A DNA stretch of 33,895 bases. It comes from Chloroflexota bacterium. GTDB lineage: Bacteria > Chloroflexota > UBA5177. The stretch spans positions 1 through 33,895 of the forward strand of contig JAICWV010000020.1 in NCBI GenBank assembly GCA_025966365.1. The letters are read 5' to 3'. The position numbers and the translations under genes are program-made. The notes beneath the pieces are model-generated. The model saw only the letters and a program-made list of their open reading frames with translations, did not search any database and was not told where the DNA came from. The stretch's first letter is position 1. Each line of letters begins with the position of its first letter. Of this stretch, positions 27,436 to 33,895 are shown in pieces.

Positions 27436-27816
27436 CTATCGGGGAGAGACGGGCCTGGCGGCGACTGGTGGCTCGGTGACTGCGGTCGGAGCCGGCGGCG
27501 CTGGAGGAACCTCTCGCGCTGCTTCGATTTGCCGCACTCGTTGCTTGATCGCCTCCACGGCCGCGCCGGCCGTTTCTGCGTACTTTCTCACCATGATCAC
27601 GGGAAGCGCGGCGTAGCCGGTTCCGGTGTGGACGTAGCCGGTCCCTTTCGCGGTGTAGGTTCGCACCATGTCAAAGGCGGGTCCGGTCTTGCCGTTCACC
27701 CAATGCAGCCCGAAGGCCAGACCGCCCGCCACCCCGAGAAAGATCAACAGGACGACCATGAGCTCCAGGATGAGGATGACGGCCGCGATCTCAGCCGCGT
27801 ACTGCAGGATGGTCAC
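27436..27816 (-). CDS. Small membrane protein, function unknown
   Basis: Not recognised. 126 residues: one long N-terminal hydrophobic stretch (ILILELMVVLLIFLGVAGGLAFGL), then an amphipathic central part (GYVHTGTGYAALPVIMVRKYAETAGAAVEAIKQRVRQIE) and a Pro/Ala/Val-rich tail (PPAPPAPTAVTEPPVAARP). GTG 27816 follows AGGAG by six bases, and the upstream gene ends two bases before it, so the pair is an operon. It is convergent with the phosphofructokinase gene. Its tandem position after a DUF948-like protein suggests that the two work together at the membrane. Confidence 0.7.
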   Translation of the reverse strand: MTILQYAAEIAAVILILELMVVLLIFLGVAGGLAFGLHWVNGKTGPAFDMVRTYTAKGTGYVHTGTGYAALPVIMVRKYAETAGAAVEAIKQRVRQIEAAREVPPAPPAPTAVTEPPVAARPVSPR

Positions 27817-27818
27817 TG

Positions 27819-28187
27819 TCAACTCCTGCGCTTGTACAGGGGCTCGGTGAACGACCGGGCGGTCGCGCGCGCCGCGCTGACGAAGCCGACGGCTTGAGAC
27901 ACGGGCTGCACGAGGTTGTCGCTGATGAAGCGAGCTGTGCCTTTCACCTCGGTCATGGTTTCTTGCGCGGTCCCCATCAGGGTGTGGACCTCGCCCCGAA
28001 CCTCTTTCACCAGGCCGACGACCTGAAGCGCTGCGTATCCGAGTAGCGCGAACGCCACCAACGAGGAGACCGCGGCCAGGATGATGAAAATGTCGACCAT
28101 CGCCTGCCCATCCCAGATGGCGCCAATAATCAACAGAATCAGGACAACCAGGGCGGCGACGAGTCCGAGGACTACCTTCTTTCCGAT
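27819..28187 (-). CDS. DUF948-like membrane protein with probable ATC start
   Basis: 122 residues if begun at ATC 28187. The N-terminus (GKKVVLGLVAALVVLILLI) is a membrane segment preceded by lysines, a second hydrophobic stretch follows (MVDIFIILAAVSSLVAFALLGY), and then a soluble helical part (LVKEVRGEVHTLMGTAQETMTEVKGTARFISDNLVQPVSQAV) like the spaced repeats of DUF948 proteins. Between the upstream stop and the first membrane segment there is no ATG, GTG, TTG or CTG in frame. AGGAGG lies six bases before ATC, which supports it. A conventional annotation would begin at TTG 28133 or ATG 28100 and lose the first membrane segment. Confidence 0.72.
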   Translation of the reverse strand: MGKKVVLGLVAALVVLILLIIGAIWDGQAMVDIFIILAAVSSLVAFALLGYAALQVVGLVKEVRGEVHTLMGTAQETMTEVKGTARFISDNLVQPVSQAVGFVSAARATARSFTEPLYKRRS

Positions 28188-28288
28188 GACGTGCCTCCTG
28201 GGGCCGACATTTCCTCACTATATCAAGAGGCCGCCGCTATACTGATTGGCCGTACAACCGTCGAATCCGCGCCGCACGGCCTCTCACT

Positions 28289-29332
28289 ATGCAAGCAACC
28301 CTCCTCGAGCGCAACCACCGCGACGCCTGGAACCGGTTCGTCGCCTCGTCGCCGCACGGCCACATTCTGCAGTCGTGGGAATGGGGCGACGTAAAGGGAC
28401 GCACGGGATGGCGGCCCCTCCGTCTGGGCCTGCTGGATGCGGGCGAGATTCGGGCTGCTGCACAGGTACTGATCCGCTCGCTCCCCTATGGAGTCGGACG
28501 CCTGGCATACGTCCCGAAGGGACCGGTTCTGGACTACGCGGACCCCGCTCTGCTGGACGTCACGCTGGACGCGCTGCGTGACCTTGCCGCCCGGGAGCGC
28601 GTCATCTCGCTCAAGATCGAGCCGGAGATGGTGGAGCCCAGCCCCGTTTCGGACACGTTCCTGGCAGACGGTCTCGTTCCCGCGCCCGCGGTTCAGATGC
28701 GGTCCACCATCTGGGTCGATCTCACGGCGAGCGAAGACGAAATGCTGGCGCGCCAGAAGCAGAAGACGCGCTACAACATACGGCTGGCGGAGCGAAAGGG
28801 GGTCGAGGTCCGGTCGGGAACCCCGGCGGATCTCCCTCTCTGGTACCGGATGTATGAAGTCACCTCCCGGCGCGACACTTTCAGCATCCACGGGCTCGAC
28901 TATTACCGCACCGTCCTTGACATCCTGCAGCCGAGCGGCCTTGCCGATCTCCTACTCGCCTATCACGACGGTGACCTGCTGGCCGGAATCATTGTCTTCG
29001 CCTTCGGGCACGAGGCCCAGTACATGTACGGCGCATCCAGCAATGAGAAGCGCAATCTGATGGCGCCGTATCTGGTCCAGTGGAGGGGTATGCAATGGGC
29101 AAAGGCACGCGGCGCCCGGGTTTACGACCTCTGGGGAATCCCGGACCACCTGGACGAGAGAGAGGATCTCTGGGGCGTGTACCGTCATAAGCGCGGCTAC
29201 GGTGGTGAGATCGTCCGCTACATCGGGGCCTTCGACCTGGTTCGCGCCCCCCTCCAGCACATGGCTCTGGAACGTGTCGCCCGGCCGCTCTTCAAGCGAG
29301 TCGCGCGAATGGGGACGCAGGCGGCACAATAG
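28289..29332 (+). CDS. FemAB-family (FemX-like) aminoacyltransferase
   Basis: Probably attaches an amino acid from aminoacyl-tRNA to the stem peptide of a peptidoglycan precursor, starting an interpeptide bridge. 347 residues with the two GNAT-like folds of the family: HGHILQSWEWGDVKGRTGW at the N-terminus, a central QKQKTRYNIRLAERKGVEV, and the C-terminal signature YDLWGIPDHLD...GVYRHKRGYGGEIVRYIGAFD. There is no coiled-coil insertion of the FemA type that I can see. ATG 28289 lacks a Shine-Dalgarno; a -10-like TATACT (28238-28243) lies 45 bases upstream. murE follows after 23 bases, which supports a peptidoglycan role. Confidence 0.9.
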   Translation: MQATLLERNHRDAWNRFVASSPHGHILQSWEWGDVKGRTGWRPLRLGLLDAGEIRAAAQVLIRSLPYGVGRLAYVPKGPVLDYADPALLDVTLDALRDLAARERVISLKIEPEMVEPSPVSDTFLADGLVPAPAVQMRSTIWVDLTASEDEMLARQKQKTRYNIRLAERKGVEVRSGTPADLPLWYRMYEVTSRRDTFSIHGLDYYRTVLDILQPSGLADLLLAYHDGDLLAGIIVFAFGHEAQYMYGASSNEKRNLMAPYLVQWRGMQWAKARGARVYDLWGIPDHLDEREDLWGVYRHKRGYGGEIVRYIGAFDLVRAPLQHMALERVARPLFKRVARMGTQAAQ

Positions 29333-29355
29333 TCCGGATTTCCAGAGGTAATCGC

Positions 29356-30834
29356 GTGCGGCTATCGACATTGCTGGACGCCCTTTCCCATGCGCAGTGG
29401 GATGGTCCGGCAGACATAGACATCGGTGACATTGCCTACGACTCGCGAGAGGTAACGCCAGGCGCTCTGTTCGTCGCCGTACCCACTGTCGGCGCAGACG
29501 CGGGCAGTGGGGGTGTTCGCTATCTCGCCGAAGCGGCGCGGCGCGGCGCCGCGGCGGCGGTCGTGCCGGCGGAAGCACAGATCCCCGGGGGACTTCCGGC
29601 GGTGCGCGTGGCCGACAGCCGTGCTGCCCTGGCCGATCTGGCCGCCCGATTCTTCGACAATCCCAGTCACGCTCTACACCTATTCGGCGTCACCGGAACT
29701 GACGGCAAAACTACCACCACCTACCTCACCGAGCAGATTTTTTCCCACGCCGGCTATCGCACGGGGCTGATCGGGACGGTGGAGACCAAGATCGGGGAGG
29801 AGCGGGGCCGCAATGCAGACCGCATGACGACACCGGAGTCGCTCGACCTGCAGCGTCTGCTCCGCCGCATGGCCGACGCCGGTGTGACCCACGTGGCGGT
29901 GGAAGCCTCCAGTCACGCCCTGGCTCTGCAGCGACTTCGCGGCTGCCGGTTCGAGGCCGTGGGCCTGACCAATGTCACCGGCGACCACGTCGAGTTTCAC
30001 GGCTCCTGGGATGCATATGTCGCCGCCAAGATGTCGTTGTTTACCGAGGTCGCTCGCGGCCGGCCGGCGGTAGTGAATCGCGACGACGAGGTCTATGCCC
30101 GGGTGGCCGCGTGCGCCACCGGTCCGCTTATCGGCTACAGTACCAGGACCGCCGATGCAGACCTCACGGCGAGCGACATCTTCGTCCACCCCCGTGGTAC
30201 CACCTTTCGGCTCTCCGCGGGCGGCCAGTCGGTGCCCGTCTCCCTTCCACTGCTGGGCCGCTTCAACGTTTCCAACGCACTGCTCGCCGCGGGGCTGGCG
30301 CTGCGAGTCGGACTACCGCTCGAGACCATTGCCGCCGGGCTTTCCCATGCCTCCAGCCCTCCTGGGCGCCAGGAGCGGGTCAATGCCGGCCAACCGTTCG
30401 AGGTGTTGATCGATTACGCGCACACGCCTCACGCCTTTCGCTCCATGCTCTCCACCGCCCGCGAATTTACGCCCGGAAGGCTCATCGCCGTCTTCGGGGC
30501 CGCCGGAAACCGGGATCGCGGAAAGCGTCCCACGCTGGCCCGAATCGCGGCGGAATACGCCGACCTTGCCATCGTCACCAACGAGGATCCGTTCGGCGAA
30601 GATCCGGAGGCGATCATCGACGAGATTCTGGCAGGCGCCCCCAGCGACGAGCTGGGCCGGCAGTTTGTCCGCGAGCCGGACCGAGGAGAGGCGATCCGCG
30701 TGGCCATGCGGCAGGGCCGGCCCGGCGATACCGTGGTCATTCTCGGCAAGGGCCACGAGCGCAGCATCGTCGCCAATGGGCGCTCCGAGGCGTGGAGTGA
30801 CGCCGCCGTCGTGCACCAGGCGCGTTGGGCATGA
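29356..30834 (+). CDS. murE: UDP-N-acetylmuramoyl-L-alanyl-D-glutamate ligase (MurE)
   Basis: Adds the third, diamino residue of the peptidoglycan stem in the cytosol. 492 residues, normal length. GVTGTDGKTTTTYL is the ATP-binding loop (Lys118); TTPESLDLQRLL, VAVEASSHAL, NVTGDHVEFHGSWDAY and IDYAHTPHAFRSML follow in family order. The substrate-choosing motif, DNPR in meso-diaminopimelate enzymes (E. coli 413-416), reads E-D-P-F here (residues 410-413, NEDPFGEDP), lacking the arginine that binds the distal carboxylate. Lysine or ornithine is more likely than diaminopimelate. GTG 29356 follows AGAGGT. The stop overlaps the next ATG (ATGA). Confidence 0.95.
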   Translation: MRLSTLLDALSHAQWDGPADIDIGDIAYDSREVTPGALFVAVPTVGADAGSGGVRYLAEAARRGAAAAVVPAEAQIPGGLPAVRVADSRAALADLAARFFDNPSHALHLFGVTGTDGKTTTTYLTEQIFSHAGYRTGLIGTVETKIGEERGRNADRMTTPESLDLQRLLRRMADAGVTHVAVEASSHALALQRLRGCRFEAVGLTNVTGDHVEFHGSWDAYVAAKMSLFTEVARGRPAVVNRDDEVYARVAACATGPLIGYSTRTADADLTASDIFVHPRGTTFRLSAGGQSVPVSLPLLGRFNVSNALLAAGLALRVGLPLETIAAGLSHASSPPGRQERVNAGQPFEVLIDYAHTPHAFRSMLSTAREFTPGRLIAVFGAAGNRDRGKRPTLARIAAEYADLAIVTNEDPFGEDPEAIIDEILAGAPSDELGRQFVREPDRGEAIRVAMRQGRPGDTVVILGKGHERSIVANGRSEAWSDAAVVHQARWA

Positions 30835-31736
30835 AGGCCGTGGTCGTCTGTAACCCGCGGGCGGGTCGCAGAGGAAACGAAGACAGAATCACGGCGGCGG
30901 TGCACGTGTTGCAGCGAGCGGGCTGGACCGTCGACCTGGAGCTGAGTGGTGGCCCGGGCAACATCACGGAGCTGGCGGCACGCGCGGCCCAGGAGGGCAT
31001 GGATGCCGTGCTGGTGGCCGGAGGCGACGGTACGCTCAATGAGGCGGTGCAGGGTCTGGCAGGCACGGACACCGCGCTCGGCTATCTTCCCTACGGCACC
31101 GTCAATGTGTGGGCGCGCGAAATCGGGCTCCCCATGGACCCCGCCGGCGCCGCCCGCGCCATGGTCAGTGGACGAGACGAGCAGATCGACCTCGGCTGCG
31201 CCAACGGCCGCGCATTTCTTCTCATGGCCGGAGTCGGACTGGACGGCGAGGTCGTGCGGCGGGCGCAATCGGTCGAGCACTACAAGCAGCGTTTCGGTGT
31301 GCTCCCTTATGTCGCTGTGGGCCTATCAACCCTGCCGCTCTATCGAGGGGCGGATCTGGAGCTGCGCTATGACGGGTTGATCCGCCGGGTCCAGGCGTTG
31401 ATGCTCGTGATCGGCAACTCCCGCCTCTATGCCGGGCGCTTCCAGCTCACTCCCCAGGCAGTGATGAACGATGGGTGGCTCGATTTGTGCATCGTGAAGG
31501 GGAAAGGGCCTCTGGCCGTCGTCCGCCAATCACTGCCACTGCTCCTCTCGCGGACGATTACTCGCGGCGATGTGGAATTGCTTCGGGTTCGGGAGCTGAA
31601 CGTGGTCAGCGACAGCCCGCTGCCCTATCAGGTAGATGGAGAGCTGGCCGGCTCAACGCCGGTTCGCTTCACCATCCAGCCTCGGGCCCTCCGCGTGATC
31701 GTGCCCGGAGAGTTTGCCTCCGGACTGATCGCGTAA
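30831..31736 (+). CDS. Diacylglycerol-kinase-family lipid kinase
   Basis: ATP-dependent lipid kinase of the DagK/YegS/BmrU family, which returns diacylglycerol to phosphatidic acid or acts on a related lipid. 301 residues. VVCNPRAGRRGN is the N-terminal loop, GGDGT (residues 64-68) the nucleotide-binding motif, LPYGTVNVWAREIGLP the following loop (GTxN motif), then LMAGVGLDGEVVRR and a C-terminal beta-rich domain (VSDSPLPYQVDGELAGSTPVRF). No membrane segment, so probably peripheral. I chose ATG 30831 over TTG 30825, giving a 4-base overlap with murE and likely coupling to wall synthesis. Confidence 0.92.
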   Translation: MKAVVVCNPRAGRRGNEDRITAAVHVLQRAGWTVDLELSGGPGNITELAARAAQEGMDAVLVAGGDGTLNEAVQGLAGTDTALGYLPYGTVNVWAREIGLPMDPAGAARAMVSGRDEQIDLGCANGRAFLLMAGVGLDGEVVRRAQSVEHYKQRFGVLPYVAVGLSTLPLYRGADLELRYDGLIRRVQALMLVIGNSRLYAGRFQLTPQAVMNDGWLDLCIVKGKGPLAVVRQSLPLLLSRTITRGDVELLRVRELNVVSDSPLPYQVDGELAGSTPVRFTIQPRALRVIVPGEFASGLIA

Positions 31737-31770
31737 CAGTACGCTATACCCGACACAGGGGGAATACGTC

Positions 31771-33294
31771 ATGGCCGGTTTAACGATAGTCGGACTCGGT
31801 CCCGGCTCCTGGAAATTGCTCACGCTGGAGGCGGCCGACATGCTCCGTTCCGCGCCGGAGATCTACGTCCGGTCGTCGGGACATCCGGCGATTTCCGCCA
31901 TCGCCTCTCATCTCGGCGACACCGTCATCCATGGTTTTGACCAGGTCCAGGCGTCATCGGGCACCCTGCCCGGGGCATCCGACGCCATCGCAGGGCGCCT
32001 CGCCGACCTGGCCCGCCGGCCGCAGGGTGTTGTGTACGGGGTTCCCGGGAGCCCTGCACTCGGTGACCGGTCGGTACCGCTCGTTCTGGAGATGCTGGGA
32101 AGCGAGGTCCCGGTGACGATGGTCGCCGGGCTGGGTTATGTCGAGGAGGTTCTCCACACTGCCGGGATTGCCGATCCAGGCTGGATTGATGTCCTGGACG
32201 CCACCGAGATCGATCTCCTTTCCCGCGCCGATGCGCTCGGCAAGGTGGATGAGGTGTCGGCGAGGGTGCCCTGGCGCGCTCCCTTGCCCACGGTGCCGCT
32301 GATAGTAACGTCAGTCGGAACCGCGGACATCGCGGCGAGTGTCGGCCGCTGGCTGGCGCGCTTCTACCCGGAGAGCCATCCCGTCCTGGTCGTCCCCGGA
32401 ACCGGCTCTCAGGACACCCATTCGGTCACGCTGGGACGGCTGGCGACCGTCGTCGGCGAGTGTCTATTCATTCCGGCATTGTCGGAGGCCGACAACGTCC
32501 GGACTTTTTCCGGGCTCATGAATCTCACCCGGACGCTGCGTGCCCCCGGCGGCTGCCCGTGGGACCGCGAGCAAACCCATGCCTCGCTCAAGCCACATCT
32601 GCTCGACGAAGCGTACGAGGTCGTCGACGCGCTCGATAGCGGAGACCCGGCGGAGCTCTGCGAGGAATTGGGCGATCTGCTCTTTCAGGTCGCGATTCAC
32701 AGCCAGGTTGCTGACGAAATGGGTGAGTTCACGATCGAGGATGTGATCGGCGGCATCGTCACCAAGCTTATTGGCCGGCACCCGCATGTTTTCGGTGACC
32801 TTCAGCTGGAGAGCGCTCAGGACGTCCTGCATGCCTGGGAAGCGCTCAAGCAGAAGCAAAAACCCAAACGGCTTTCGGTTCTGGAGCAGATCCCGCGCGG
32901 AATGCCGGCCCTGCCTCAATCCAACCTGATCCAGAAGCGGGCCGCGAACGTGGGGTTCGAGTGGCCGGACCTCGGCAGTGTCATCGCCAAGGTCGAGGAA
33001 GAGCTCGCTGAGCTGCGCCAGGAAATTGACCGTGGCGCGTCGCGCGACCTGGAGCGCGAGGAGTTCGGCGACATTCTCTTCGCGCTGGTCAGCGTTGCCC
33101 GGCATCTCCGGATCGATCCCGAAGAGGCACTCAGACTGGCGAACCGCAAGTTTGCCGCCCGCTTCCAGTACGTCGAGTCACGAGCCGCCGCAAACGGCGT
33201 GTCGCTCCGAGAGCTGTCGGCAGAGCAGCTGGACGGCTACTGGAACGAGGCCAAGGCCCTGGGCACGAGCTCCCATGCCACCGAGTCGGGGTAA
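31771..33294 (+). CDS. mazG: Tetrapyrrole-methylase-domain / MazG fusion protein
   Basis: Nucleoside triphosphate pyrophosphohydrolase that may remove unwanted NTPs. 507 residues in the layout of Bacillus YabN: an N-terminal SAM-dependent methylase-like domain (about 1-225; LTIVGLGPGSWKLLTLEAA, GVVYGVPGSPALGD) followed by a full MazG unit. The MazG part starts with CPWDREQTHASLKPHLLDEAYEVVDAL and ELCEELGDLLFQVAIHSQ (EExxE and ExxD metal sites), then a second, partial repeat (VEEELAELRQEID, EREEFGDILFALV). The methylase domain's own role in such fusions is not settled. ATG 31771 follows GGGGGA; TATACC (31745-31750) is a -10 candidate. Confidence 0.94.
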   Translation: MAGLTIVGLGPGSWKLLTLEAADMLRSAPEIYVRSSGHPAISAIASHLGDTVIHGFDQVQASSGTLPGASDAIAGRLADLARRPQGVVYGVPGSPALGDRSVPLVLEMLGSEVPVTMVAGLGYVEEVLHTAGIADPGWIDVLDATEIDLLSRADALGKVDEVSARVPWRAPLPTVPLIVTSVGTADIAASVGRWLARFYPESHPVLVVPGTGSQDTHSVTLGRLATVVGECLFIPALSEADNVRTFSGLMNLTRTLRAPGGCPWDREQTHASLKPHLLDEAYEVVDALDSGDPAELCEELGDLLFQVAIHSQVADEMGEFTIEDVIGGIVTKLIGRHPHVFGDLQLESAQDVLHAWEALKQKQKPKRLSVLEQIPRGMPALPQSNLIQKRAANVGFEWPDLGSVIAKVEEELAELRQEIDRGASRDLEREEFGDILFALVSVARHLRIDPEEALRLANRKFAARFQYVESRAAANGVSLRELSAEQLDGYWNEAKALGTSSHATESG

Positions 33295-33460
33295 TCCCGC
33301 GCCGGTTCCACGAGCAACACCGTAGCCCCGAAGACCCATTTGTCAATTCAGTGGCAAACCGCGGCACCGCGCCAAAACCCGCTCTTGACAAATTGATCCG
33401 GCAGTAGACCCGCGCTCCCCTAATTCCGTTCAATAGTGTACAGTTAGGCAGCCGAAAGGC

Positions 33461-33480
33461 GCGTTGGAATCGTCCAACGC
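33461..33480 (+). promoter_or_regulatory. Perfect hairpin in the presumed rny leader
   Basis: GCGTTGGA, loop ATCG, TCCAACGC: an 8-base-pair perfect stem ending four bases before the Shine-Dalgarno of rny. No T-run follows, so it is not a simple terminator; it could shield or expose the ribosome site or serve as a processing point. Confidence 0.5.
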
Positions 33481-33497
33481 TACAAGGGAGTTACGTC

Positions 33498-33895
33498 ATG
33501 ACCGGAGTAATACTGGCCGTTCTGGGAGCGGTCGGTGGCCTCGTCGTGGGGGCCGTTATTGTCTATTTCTGGCTGCGCTCGCAGGCTACGGGACAGACAG
33601 CGGCCGCTCAGGAGGGCGCCGAGCGCACCCTGACGGAAGCACAGGCACAGGCCAAGGAAATCGTCCTGGAGGCCAAGGATGAATCACACCGCATCCGGAC
33701 CACCGCGGAGCAGGATGCGCGCGAGCGGCGCGCGGAGGTGCAGCGGCTCGAGCGCCGCAACCTGCAGAAGGAAGAGAATCTCGAGCGCAGGGCGGACTCG
33801 CTGGATAAGCGCGAGCGCCAGCTCGGACAGCGGGAGACCGAAATCGAGCAATATCGCTCGACGATTGACGAGTTGATCGCGCAGCAGCGGGTTGA
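33498..33895 (+). CDS. rny: Ribonuclease Y, N-terminal part (cut by window end)
   Basis: The membrane-bound endoribonuclease that starts mRNA decay in many bacteria. About 132 residues are visible: a short N-terminal membrane segment (VILAVLGAVGGLVVGAVIVYFWL) and then a long, highly charged coiled coil (AEQDARERRAEVQRLERR, RRADSLDKRERQLGQRETEIEQ), the RNase Y layout. The KH and HD domains lie beyond the window, so the call rests on the N-terminal half; another coiled-coil membrane protein is possible but less likely. ATG 33498 follows AAGGGAG by seven bases. The frame is open to the last base. Confidence 0.85.
   Translation, partial: MTGVILAVLGAVGGLVVGAVIVYFWLRSQATGQTAAAQEGAERTLTEAQAQAKEIVLEAKDESHRIRTTAEQDARERRAEVQRLERRNLQKEENLERRADSLDKRERQLGQRETEIEQYRSTIDELIAQQRV

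Noticed and set aside
27436-28218. A single 260-residue minus-strand protein
   Set aside because: Its first 134 codons are an Arg/Gly-rich out-of-frame reading of the DUF948-like gene; the true start is GTG 27816 after AGGAG.
33385-33409. TTGACA as the -35 of rny
   Set aside because: The nearest -10-like sequence (TAGACC) is only 14 bases away, and nothing suitable lies at 16-18 bases.

Overview
This is a GC-rich, densely coded bacterial chromosome segment with 30 protein-coding genes and no tRNA, rRNA, CRISPR array, transposase or phage gene that I can see. It is mostly housekeeping DNA. The gene set suggests Chloroflexota (Thermomicrobia-like), at moderate confidence. The hints are a lone B12-dependent ribonucleotide reductase, secreted proteins with Thr/Pro-rich spacers, a FemAB-type ligase next to a MurE that lacks the meso-DAP motif, a PPi-type phosphofructokinase, and RNase Y. 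No marker gene in the window settles the phylum.

Layout. (1) 45-2420, minus: nrdJ, with a clear promoter and two NrdR-like operator boxes (2477-2528). (2) 2652-10443, plus: a closely packed run. It holds hutI, a Nudix hydrolase and ftcD (end of histidine degradation), a lipoprotein, a PfkB sugar kinase of the heptose-kinase type, a type II asparaginase, ddl and a secreted protein. Several neighbours overlap by 4-5 bases, so they are probably translationally coupled. (3) 10444-10931: the only gene-free stretch over 300 bases, built around a long inverted repeat. (4) 10932-16413: a single-domain response regulator, a small helical protein on the other strand, an orphan TadA/CpaF ATPase, a homocysteine methyltransferase-MTHFR fusion and a class V aminotransferase. 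(5) 16407-20162, minus: an XRE regulator with a very large C-terminal region and a Tat-exported alkaline-phosphatase-family enzyme. (6) 20223-21143, plus: an unrecognised helical protein. (7) 20989-26109, minus: an operon iscS-iscU-gpmI-eno-HD hydrolase. A PPi-type phosphofructokinase runs divergently at 26166-27356, so three glycolytic genes and an Fe-S pair sit together. (8) 27436-28187, minus: two small membrane proteins. (9) 28289-33294, plus: femX-like, murE, diacylglycerol-kinase-like and mazG. (10) 33498 to the window end: the start of rny, cut by the window edge.

Themes. The cell-envelope genes (ddl, murE, femX-like, lipid kinase) and the one-carbon/amino-acid genes (hutI, ftcD, MTHFR fusion, glyoxylate-type aminotransferase) are the main functional threads. 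Promoter-like -10 elements of the form TATACT, TATACC or TATCAT recur at gene starts, mostly with poor -35 elements. I found no convincing intrinsic terminator; convergent gene pairs often abut or overlap.

The observations I rate highest are the nrdJ promoter/NrdR-box arrangement, two genes whose best start is ATT or ATC rather than ATG/GTG/TTG, an IscU homologue without its third cluster cysteine, an asparaginase without its zinc-site lysine, and the symmetric intergenic repeat. I did not find a convincing wholly new multi-gene system.
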